Positions 1-5,841 of a DNA stretch of 9,279 nucleotides are shown piece after piece. Positions within the stretch are counted from its first letter, which is position 1; the number at the start of each line of letters is the position of its first letter. A model generated the notes under the pieces. That model had not been told where the DNA came from, did no database searches, and saw nothing but the letters and a program-made list of their open reading frames with translations. The position numbers and the translations under genes were made by a program. Source of the stretch: Clostridiales bacterium (lineage in GTDB: Bacteria > Bacillota > Clostridia > Christensenellales > Aristaeellaceae); the NCBI GenBank assembly GCA_012512355.1, contig JAAZEI010000128.1, forward strand, positions 1 through 9,279. The letters are read 5' to 3'.

Positions 1-205
1 AGCTTTTGTCAGCGGTGCCCGGCCCAAACATATCCGTACCTGTTGCCACCAGGGTATGCCACCAGGCCATTGCAAAGGGCAGGTGCTCTTTCATGGGCTT
101 GCCCAGGATGATGCGGTCGCGGTCGTAGTATTTAAATGCCAGGGCGTTTTTGGACTGCGCCCCTTCAAACGGAATGCTCCCGATGTGATTAAAAATTTCT
201 TTCAT
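1..205 (-). CDS. xylA: Xylose isomerase, N-terminal fragment (cut by window edge)
   Basis: Xylose isomerase interconverts D-xylose and D-xylulose in the cytoplasm. The minus strand from 205 reads 68 codons without a stop to the window edge, starting MKEIFNHIGSIPFEG. It carries blocks typical of the class II xylose isomerase N-terminus: FEGAQSKNALAFKYY, a GKPMKEHL segment, then AWWHTLVATGTDMFGPGT. The family has about 440 residues, so only about 15% is present and the catalytic His and metal ligands lie outside. The ATG at 203-205 is preceded by GGAGG (complement of 211-215) at 5-base spacing, which fixes the start. It is transcribed away from the corrinoid operon. The identification rests on remembered family sequence, but the block order is distinctive. 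Confidence 0.9.
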   Translation of the reverse strand, partial: MKEIFNHIGSIPFEGAQSKNALAFKYYDRDRIILGKPMKEHLPFAMAWWHTLVATGTDMFGPGTADKS

Positions 206-254
206 ACTATCCTCCATGTACCTTGTGTTGATTATGTTACCATTTCATAAATCT

Positions 255-260
255 ATTATA
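255..260 (-). promoter_or_regulatory. Candidate -10 box of the xylA promoter
   Basis: The complement of 255-260 is a perfect TATAAT, about 50 bases upstream of the xylA ATG. No good -35 hexamer lies 16-18 bases further upstream; the matching position (278-283) is one arm of an inverted repeat. The promoter may therefore be weak or activator-dependent. Confidence 0.4.
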
Positions 261-277
261 GACAACAGGGCAAAACA

Positions 278-298
278 ATGCCAGCATAAGTTTGGCAT
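278..298. promoter_or_regulatory. Inverted repeat ATGCCA-N9-TGGCAT, possible operator upstream of xylA
   Basis: Two perfect 6-base arms (278-283 and 293-298) flank 9 bases. The repeat covers the expected -35 position of the candidate xylA promoter, where a regulator could act. It does not match the xylose-repressor or CcpA (cre) consensus as I know them. Six-base arms can arise by chance, so this is tentative. Confidence 0.25.
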
Positions 299-484
299 AT
301 GGGTACGATTAGTTTGTCCTTTTCCATCCAGACATGCCCTTGCTTCCCTCAAACGAACCAAAAAACCTGCCATTTACGGCGGCCGTCCTTGCATGCACTT
401 AAAAGTGATTTGCCAAATAAGTCGCCGAATCAACGCAAACGACCTGGCATAACCTTGAAAACAAACACAAAAGCTTGATTAACC

Positions 485-493
485 TGATATAAT
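485..493 (+). promoter_or_regulatory. Extended -10 promoter element of the corrinoid operon
   Basis: The bases TGATATAAT form an extended -10 element: TG, one base, then a perfect TATAAT at 488-493. They lie 22 bases upstream of the first start codon. No strong -35 is found at 16-18 bases; a TTGAAA at 455-460 is too far (27 bases). Extended -10 promoters can work without a good -35. The predicted leader is very short, about 15-20 bases, which leaves no room for a riboswitch after this start site. Confidence 0.5.
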
Positions 494-515
494 GTAGAAA
501 ACACAACTGGAGGAA

Positions 516-1151
516 ATGACATTGGATTTACAGGAAATTTCTTTAAAACTTCAAGCCGGCAAAGCGAAAGATGTTAAAATACTCGTCCAGCAGGCCATCG
601 ATGAAGGCATGTCTGCACAAACAATCCTGGAAGAGGGCCTGCTGTCAGGCATGAGCATCATCGGTGAAAAGTTCAAAAACAATGAGATATTCGTCCCTGA
701 GGTGCTGGTGGCCGCGCGCGCCATGAACATGGGTGCCGCATTATTAAAACCCCTGCTTGTTGAGGCGGGCGTCAAAGCCAGCGGCAAAGTCTGCATCGGC
801 ACCGTCAAGGGAGACTTGCATGATATCGGCAAAAACCTTGTCAAGATGATGATGGAAGGCAAGGGCCTTGAAGTGATAGACATAGGCACGGATGTGGCTC
901 CCGAAACTTTTGTGCAAACCGCGATCGATGAAGGTTGCCAGGTCATCTGCTGCTCGGCACTCCTCACCACCACCATGGGCGTGATGGCCGATGTCATCAA
1001 AGCCATGGAAGACGCCGGCATCCGTGACAAAGTAAAAATCATGGTGGGCGGCGCGCCGGTGACAGACGCCTATTGCCAAAAAATCGGGGCTGATGCCTAT
1101 ACACCTGATGCAGCAAGTGCTGCGGATAAAGCGGTTGCATTCTGCGCCTGA
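516..1151 (+). CDS. Corrinoid (B12-binding) methyltransferase protein, MtaC/MtbC/MtvC type
   Basis: A small corrinoid protein that carries a methyl group on cobalt between two methyltransferases. Residues 1 to about 88 form the helical cap domain usual in this family (GEKFKNNEIFVPEVL around 50-64). Residues from about 90 form the Rossmann-like B12 domain with the DxHxxG signature D100-L-H102-D-I-G105, where H102 should be the lower axial cobalt ligand, then S147-A-L-L and G178-G-A-P-V. At 211 residues it has the usual family length. GGAGG at 509-513 lies only 2 bases before the ATG at 516 but 8 bases before an in-frame TTG at 522, so translation may start at the TTG (protein two residues shorter). 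It is first in a five-gene operon. The methyl donor cannot be told from this protein alone. Confidence 0.93.
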   Translation: MTLDLQEISLKLQAGKAKDVKILVQQAIDEGMSAQTILEEGLLSGMSIIGEKFKNNEIFVPEVLVAARAMNMGAALLKPLLVEAGVKASGKVCIGTVKGDLHDIGKNLVKMMMEGKGLEVIDIGTDVAPETFVQTAIDEGCQVICCSALLTTTMGVMADVIKAMEDAGIRDKVKIMVGGAPVTDAYCQKIGADAYTPDAASAADKAVAFCA

Positions 1152-1157
1152 TAAAGT

Positions 1158-1179
1158 TCTTCAGTCAGCTGACTGAAGA
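1158..1179. repeat. 22-bp perfect palindrome after the corrinoid-protein gene
   Basis: A perfect palindrome centred on AGCT between 1168 and 1169, with half-site CTTCAGTCAG inside longer arms, starts 7 bases after the corrinoid-protein stop codon. In RNA it would form a stem of about 9 pairs with a tight 4-base loop. It is not followed by a T-run, so it does not look like a normal intrinsic terminator. It could be a stability or processing hairpin that raises the amount of corrinoid protein relative to later genes, or a DNA operator. Confidence 0.6.
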
Positions 1180-1292
1180 CAAGTGATGCCTAGTAAGTTC
1201 TCTAAGGTAAAAATACTCAGAGACAGCTTGGATTATTTGCGACAGCAATTTTAAGCATACCAGCACAACTTCGGATAAAAGGAGAATACACG

Positions 1293-2648
1293 ATGCCGTC
1301 TGATAACGTCTTATTGAGAACCCTTCGCCATGAAAAAACTGATACCCTGCCCTGGGTGCCCTTCGCAGGCGTTCATGCGGGAAAGCTGATTGGCAAATCT
1401 GCCAAAGAAGTATTGACCGACGAAGAAGCGCTGTTTGACTCATTAATGGCTGTCAACAAGTTATACAAACCACACGGCCAGCCGGTAATGTTTGATTTGC
1501 AAATCGAGGCTGAGATCCTCGGCTGCGAACTGATGTGGCCCGATGACAGCCCGCCCTGCGTCAAGACCCATCCGCTGGGGGAGACTGCCACCGTGCCCTG
1601 CGAATGCACTTTGCCCACAGAGAAGGACGGCCGCATCCCCATGGTGCTGCGCGCCATGCGCCGCATGAAAGAAGCAGTGGGCGACACCACCCTGCTTTAT
1701 GGACTTATCTGCGGCCCTTTCACCCTGGCAGGCCACCTGCGGGGAAATGACTTGTTCATGGATATGTACGATGATGAAGAATATGTAGAAGAACTGCTTG
1801 CCTACTGCACAGCCTGCTGCAACCGCATGGCGCAGTTATATATTGATGCCGGCATGGATGTCATCGCGGTGGTTGATCCTCTGGTGAGCCAGATTTCCTC
1901 GGCGCACTTTGAAACCTTCCTGTCAAAGCCTTTCACTGAAATTTTTGAACACATCCGCAAGCTGGGCGCCTTCAGCTCCTTCTTTGTCTGTGGTGATGCC
2001 AGCCGCAGCATCGATGTGATGTGCAAGACCAACCCTGACAGCATCAGCGTAGATGAAAATATCGACCTGCCGGCTGCCAAGAAAATTACTGACCGCTACA
2101 ACATCGCCATTGGCGGCAACATTCCGCTGACGAGCGTGATGCTCCACGGCACGCAGCAGGACAACATGAAGTATGTCCTGGATTTGATCGACAGGCTTGA
2201 TGATACCCGCAACTTTATCGTAGCGCCTGGCTGCGATATGCCTTATGCAGTGCCTGTGGAAAACGGCATCGCCGTTGCGCAGGCTGTTTTGCAGCCAGAG
2301 AGCGTGCGGGAGATGCTGCGCAACTATATCGCAGCTGAAGACAGCATCACCGTCAATTTGCCGGATTACGATAAGCTGTCAAAGCCGCTGGTCGAAGTCT
2401 TTACCCTCGACAGCGACACCTGCGCCGCCTGTACTTATATGATGGGTGCTGCCAAAGTAGCCAAAGCGCATTTTGGGGATGCCATTGACATGACGGAGTA
2501 TAAGTATACGCAAAAAGAGAACATTATCCGATGCAAAGCCATGGGGGTAAAAAACCTGCCCAGCATCTACATCAACGGTAAACTCGCTTTCTCGTCCATC
2601 ATCCCTTCCAAGGATGAATTTTATAAAGCTATCGAGGCAGTCCAATAA
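1293..2648 (+). CDS. UroD-fold corrinoid methyltransferase fused to a C-terminal thioredoxin-like domain
   Basis: A 451-residue protein. Residues 1 to about 350 match the uroporphyrinogen-decarboxylase-like methyltransferase family (MtaA/CmuA group): RHEKTDTLPWVP near the N-terminus, VMFDLQIEAEILGCE, GPFTLAGHL, the core SISVDENIDL, GGNIPLTSVML, and APGCDMPYAVPVENG. MtaA binds zinc through His-X-Cys and a distant Cys. Here C233 (in FFVCGD) and C314 are kept, but the His position is F231. Residues from about 368 form a separate thioredoxin-like domain: VEVFTLDSDTCAAC with C377-A-A-C380, and NLPSIYING with the usual cis-Pro at P423. MtaA-type proteins are about 340 residues, so about 85-100 residues are added. 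AGGAG at 1280-1284, 8 bases from the ATG, supports the start. It lies 141 bases after the corrinoid gene and one base before the GTPase. It may methylate the corrinoid protein from a substrate, or pass the methyl on to a thiol. Confidence 0.88.
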   Translation: MPSDNVLLRTLRHEKTDTLPWVPFAGVHAGKLIGKSAKEVLTDEEALFDSLMAVNKLYKPHGQPVMFDLQIEAEILGCELMWPDDSPPCVKTHPLGETATVPCECTLPTEKDGRIPMVLRAMRRMKEAVGDTTLLYGLICGPFTLAGHLRGNDLFMDMYDDEEYVEELLAYCTACCNRMAQLYIDAGMDVIAVVDPLVSQISSAHFETFLSKPFTEIFEHIRKLGAFSSFFVCGDASRSIDVMCKTNPDSISVDENIDLPAAKKITDRYNIAIGGNIPLTSVMLHGTQQDNMKYVLDLIDRLDDTRNFIVAPGCDMPYAVPVENGIAVAQAVLQPESVREMLRNYIAAEDSITVNLPDYDKLSKPLVEVFTLDSDTCAACTYMMGAAKVAKAHFGDAIDMTEYKYTQKENIIRCKAMGVKNLPSIYINGKLAFSSIIPSKDEFYKAIEAVQ

Positions 2649-2649
2649 G

Positions 2650-3576
2650 ATGAGCGATCTTTGTGAACTAATTCTGATCACCGGATTTTTGGGCGCAGGA
2701 AAAACCACCGTGCTGCGAAGGCTGCTGGGTATGAATGCCGGAAAACGCGTTCATCTGATCGTCAATGAATTTGGCAAGATTGGGGTGGACGGCGCTTTGC
2801 TCAAAGACCTGGGTGCTACGATGGACGAAATTGTCAACGGTTCTATCTTCTGTGTCTGCAGACTTGATCAGTTTGAAGCGGCGCTGGATGAAGTGCAAAA
2901 ACTCAAGCCCGAATTGCTGATTGTGGAGGCATCAGGTCTTTCTGATCCGACTGCCATCCGCAGCCTGCTGGAGCAGGGCGGCCGATACCCAGATATCCAT
3001 TACAGAGGCTGTATCGCACTTGCGGACGCCACACGCCTGCACCGAGTTATCGATACCGCGCGTGTTTGCCACAAACAGCTGTCGGTAGCTGATTTGATTC
3101 TTCTGACAAAAACTGATATCGCACTGCCGGATCAAATCGCTGCCGCCGAAGAATTGCTGCATACCCGGTATCCTGGCATTCCCGTCGTTCATGCTGTTGA
3201 GGGAAACATTGCCAAAGAGCTTGTCGACACCCTCAGTACCAGCCACCCTGCCCTGGATGAAAGCTATGCCCGTGACCTTACGCTGCAAAAGCGCTGTCTG
3301 GAAATATCACAGAAGATGGCGCCCGATGAACTGCGTAGTTTTCTTCGCTTATTTGTTGAGGATACGCACAGAATAAAAGGCTTTGTCAAGCTTGGCGAGA
3401 AAACATTTCTGGTTGACTGCGTAGGCTCCTATATCAAAGTAAGTCCTGCACAAAGCGATCAGGCAGACAACAGACTGGTTGTACTGGCAAGCGAAGGCAT
3501 GCCCCTTCGCAAGAGTTTAAAAGAAGCGCTGGCATGGTACAAAGACAGTGTTTGCGAAGTCTCGCAAAACACTTGA
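2650..3576 (+). CDS. COG0523 (CobW/YjiA-type) GTPase with altered metal-binding motif
   Basis: A 308-residue G3E-family P-loop GTPase, a group that includes metal chaperones for zinc and cobalt. The Walker A loop is GFLGAGKTT (G12-T20), followed by LIVNEFGKIGVDG, a Walker B/switch region LLIVEASGLSDP near residues 92-103, and LLTKTD in place of NKxD. Most COG0523 proteins have C-x-C-C in NGCICC; here the segment reads NGSIFCVCR, leaving only C68-V-C70. The ATG at 2650 sits one base after the preceding stop and gives the family's normal start (MSDLCELILITGFLGAGK); an in-frame upstream ATG at 2614 would overlap the methyltransferase and add 12 unrelated residues. GAGG at 2634-2637 is a modest ribosome site, so translational coupling is likely. 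Its position suggests a role in supplying metal or maturing the methyltransferase (inference). Confidence 0.88.
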   Translation: MSDLCELILITGFLGAGKTTVLRRLLGMNAGKRVHLIVNEFGKIGVDGALLKDLGATMDEIVNGSIFCVCRLDQFEAALDEVQKLKPELLIVEASGLSDPTAIRSLLEQGGRYPDIHYRGCIALADATRLHRVIDTARVCHKQLSVADLILLTKTDIALPDQIAAAEELLHTRYPGIPVVHAVEGNIAKELVDTLSTSHPALDESYARDLTLQKRCLEISQKMAPDELRSFLRLFVEDTHRIKGFVKLGEKTFLVDCVGSYIKVSPAQSDQADNRLVVLASEGMPLRKSLKEALAWYKDSVCEVSQNT

Positions 3577-3685
3577 TGCCGCTATGCAGCACAGGCAAAG
3601 CTTGTTCAATATGTTCTGCCGCACCCTGAAGGCATCAGGCCCAGTGCTCAACCAGACCGGCAAGTATTGATGAAGGGACAGCAGG

Positions 3686-4249
3686 ATGGATGATATCAAG
3701 GCCGCCAATAAAAAGATTGCAGAATTAGCCTTAGGCTGCGGTGCGAATCACGCGACGATTTTGTCTGCAGACCAGGTCGTTCTGGATGATGTTTTCCGCG
3801 ACATTTGCAAAACCAATGCCTGCGGCAATTATGGCAATTGTTATATGTGTCCGCCGGACGTCGGAGATATCCATGACATGATGGACATCATGCGCACCTA
3901 CCGGCTGGGCGCGCTATATCAGACCATTCACGCTCTGGAAGATTCATTTGATTATGAAGGCATGGTAGAAGCCGCGTCCCGCCATGTGAAGGTATCGCAA
4001 GACCTTGAAGATAAACTGCGCAACATGAAACCCGGGCCTTACCTTCATTTATCAGTCGGTGGCTGCAATGTCTGTGAAGTGTGCACCAAGCGCGACAACC
4101 TGCCCTGCCGCTTTCCAGACCGCGCCATGGCCAGTTTAGAAGTGTATGGCGTGGATGTGTATCAAACTGCGCAAAATGCGGGACTCAAATATATCAACGG
4201 GCAAAACACAGTCACTTACTTTGGCCTGGTGATGATCAAGGAGGCCTGA
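3686..4249 (+). CDS. DUF2284-type cysteine-rich, predicted metal-binding protein
   Basis: A 187-residue soluble protein resembling DUF2284 (COG5423, predicted metal-binding). It has nine cysteines, eight of them in two groups: C46-x5-C52-x2-C55-PP near the N-terminus, and C127-x2-C130-x2-C133-x7-C141 followed by RFPDRAMASLEVYGVDV, a block typical of the family. The second group could hold an Fe-S cluster; the biochemical role of the family is not established. No signal peptide or membrane segment is visible. The start at 3686 has AAGGGA at 3673-3678 upstream, 7-8 bases away. It overlaps neither neighbour: 109 bases follow the GTPase, and the RACE gene starts 1 base after its stop. Its place next to RACE suggests electron supply or metal handling for corrinoid reactivation (inference). 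Confidence 0.82.
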   Translation: MDDIKAANKKIAELALGCGANHATILSADQVVLDDVFRDICKTNACGNYGNCYMCPPDVGDIHDMMDIMRTYRLGALYQTIHALEDSFDYEGMVEAASRHVKVSQDLEDKLRNMKPGPYLHLSVGGCNVCEVCTKRDNLPCRFPDRAMASLEVYGVDVYQTAQNAGLKYINGQNTVTYFGLVMIKEA

Positions 4250-4250
4250 T

Positions 4251-5720
4251 ATGCCCATTCTGAAGATTACGCAGGGACAAAAGAGCTCGGAAATCCTATT
4301 TGATGGAACACCTGTTTTGTCATCCCTGCTCCGGGAGCATGGCTTTCCCATTGATCTGCCCTGCGGCGGCAGAGGGATTTGCGGCAAATGCAGGGTGGAA
4401 GCAAGCGGCTGCTTATCCCCCTTAACGGCCAAAGAAACAGCAGCAGGCGGTCGCCTTGCCTGCCAAACCCATCTATTGGGTGACGCCCGGGTGAACCTGA
4501 TCTCAAAGCAGCTGATGGAGAATATCGCGGCATCCGGCGAGCTTCCCTCCTTTCTGATAAACCCGCTGCAAGGGCGCTATGGGATGGCGGTAGATATCGG
4601 CACCACGACGCTGGCGGCCACTCTCATTGACCTGACAAACGGCCAGGTACTGGCCACAGCCACAGAAGAAAACGCGCAGCGCATGATTGCTGCGGATGTA
4701 ATTGGCCGGATTGAGGGGGCTTTGGACGGCCAATCAAACCTGCTGCAAGACCTTGCCGCAAAAGCTGTCGATGATCTTCGCGGAAGGTTATGCAGCCAGG
4801 TTAAAATTCCCACGGATGCTATCGACCAGACGATCATTACGGGCAATACCACCATGCTTTATCTCTATACCGGCAGAAACCCGGAGCCGCTTTCACACGC
4901 GCCATTCCAGGCCGATTTCCTCTTTGGACATTGGGTATCCCCCAACATGTATCTCCCGCAATGTCTGAGCGCTTTTGTGGGGGCTGATATTACCTGCGCC
5001 ATCCTTGCCTCTCAAATGTGCATTCATGAGGAAACTGCCCTGCTGGTGGATATCGGCACCAATGGCGAAGTTGTCCTGTGGCATGAAGGCAAGCTATATG
5101 TATGCGCCACGGCAGCTGGCCCTGCCTTTGAAGGCAGCGGTTTAGAGCACGGCTGCAGCAGTGTCGCAGGTGCCATTGACGGCGTTTGGGTTCAGGATGG
5201 CAGCCTGGCCTTTTCAACCATTTCAGCCGTCCCGGCGATGGGCATTTGCGGCTCGGGCATCATTGACCTGCTCCAGACGCTGTTAAAACTTCAACAGCTT
5301 GACGAAACAGGTTTGCTTTTCACTGAGCGCATACAGCTTGAGGGTCAAATCTATCTCACACAAAAGGATGTGCGCAATGTGCAGCTTGCCAAAAGCGCTA
5401 TCATGGCCGGCATACTCACCCTTTGTCAAACTGTGGGAGTAGACCTATCCGATGTTGCGGTTTTATATCTGGCTGGCGGCTTTGGCAAACACATCAATCT
5501 GCAAAATGCCGCCGGCATTGGCTTGATTCCCCAGGCACTGGTCGACAGGACAAAGGTCATCGGCAATGCATCCCTGGTGGGTGCCCAGATGCTTCTTTTG
5601 CAAAAAAACTTTCTAAAAGAAACAGAAAACTACCTGCAGAACAGTCAGGTGGTTACGCTAAGCAGCAATCCTTTATTTAGTGAAAACTACATCAATTCCA
5701 TGATGCTGGAACCTGTTTAG
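4251..5720 (+). CDS. RACE protein: ATP-dependent reductive activator of corrinoid enzymes (COG3894)
   Basis: It reduces inactive Co(II) of a corrinoid protein to Co(I), coupling low-potential electron transfer to ATP hydrolysis. Residues 1 to about 80 are a 2Fe-2S ferredoxin-like domain with C38-x5-C44-x2-C47-x23-C71. From about residue 110 comes an ASKHA (actin/Hsp70-like) ATPase: GMAVDIGTTT at 111-120, TGNTTM, DIGTNGEVVLW from D267, GPAFEGSGLEHG, GICGSGIIDLL, and LAGGFGKHINL near 407-417. At 489 residues it is shorter than well-studied RACE/RACo proteins of roughly 600 or more, so the linker between ferredoxin and ATPase is reduced. AAGGAGG at 4238-4244 with 6-base spacing and the 1-base gap to the previous gene fix the start. 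It is the last gene of the operon and presumably serves the corrinoid protein at 516-1151. Confidence 0.93.
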   Translation: MPILKITQGQKSSEILFDGTPVLSSLLREHGFPIDLPCGGRGICGKCRVEASGCLSPLTAKETAAGGRLACQTHLLGDARVNLISKQLMENIAASGELPSFLINPLQGRYGMAVDIGTTTLAATLIDLTNGQVLATATEENAQRMIAADVIGRIEGALDGQSNLLQDLAAKAVDDLRGRLCSQVKIPTDAIDQTIITGNTTMLYLYTGRNPEPLSHAPFQADFLFGHWVSPNMYLPQCLSAFVGADITCAILASQMCIHEETALLVDIGTNGEVVLWHEGKLYVCATAAGPAFEGSGLEHGCSSVAGAIDGVWVQDGSLAFSTISAVPAMGICGSGIIDLLQTLLKLQQLDETGLLFTERIQLEGQIYLTQKDVRNVQLAKSAIMAGILTLCQTVGVDLSDVAVLYLAGGFGKHINLQNAAGIGLIPQALVDRTKVIGNASLVGAQMLLLQKNFLKETENYLQNSQVVTLSSNPLFSENYINSMMLEPV

Positions 5721-5779
5721 TCTTCACATGTTTTTTATACAGCCGAAACGGGATATATAGAAATCCTGCAGGTTTTATT

Positions 5780-5829
5780 ATTCTGGGGCTGAAGGTGTAA
5801 CGTGCATCAGCTCCAGAATTTATCTTTTT
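5780..5829 (+). terminator. Intrinsic terminator of the corrinoid operon
   Basis: Arms 5780-5792 and 5807-5819 pair over 13 positions, all Watson-Crick except one G-U (5787/5812), around a 14-base loop. The plus strand then runs TTATCTTTTT, a broken T-tract. It lies 60 bases after the RACE stop and before the convergent regulator gene. On the minus strand the bases after the hairpin are not T-rich, so it should work mainly in the plus direction. Confidence 0.7.
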
Positions 5830-5841
5830 ATCAGCATCTTC

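Larger units (their letters stand above)
206..515. other. Divergent intergenic region between xylA and the corrinoid operon
   Basis: These 310 bases separate two divergent transcription units. I see no credible gene: the short open frames here lack family resemblance and good ribosome sites. The interval holds a TATAAT-like box for xylA (255-260, minus), an inverted repeat (278-298), a small inverted repeat CACTT-AA-AAGTG (396-407), and an extended -10 box for the operon (485-493, plus). An ACCTGCC string near 366-372 recalls part of the B12 box of cobalamin riboswitches, but the rest of that fold is not visible, so I do not call one. Confidence 0.7.

Noticed and set aside
355..420. ACCTGCC string suggesting the B12 box of a cobalamin riboswitch upstream of the corrinoid operon.
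   Set aside because: Only part of the box matches, the other conserved riboswitch elements are not visible, and the likely promoter at 485-493 lies downstream of it.
206..515. Short plus-strand open frames at 56-250 and 216-452 as possible leader or small proteins.
   Set aside because: The first overlaps xylA in antisense, neither has a convincing ribosome site, and the second ends before the operon promoter element; composition looks like non-coding DNA.
551..1042. Long minus-strand open frame (163 codons) opposite the corrinoid protein gene.
   Set aside because: It lies wholly inside a clearly identified gene, its translation looks like the antisense of that gene, and it has no family motifs.
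3576..3629. A 17-codon open frame whose ATG overlaps the GTPase stop (TGATG) and encodes three cysteines.
   Set aside because: There is no ribosome site in front of it, it is very short, and no family is recognised; the overlap alone is not enough to call a gene.
3574..3688. The GTPase frame stays open for 37 codons after its TGA, raising the idea of readthrough or selenocysteine.
   Set aside because: The downstream residues show no family similarity, no hairpin like a SECIS element was recognised after the TGA, and the protein is complete at the TGA by family length.
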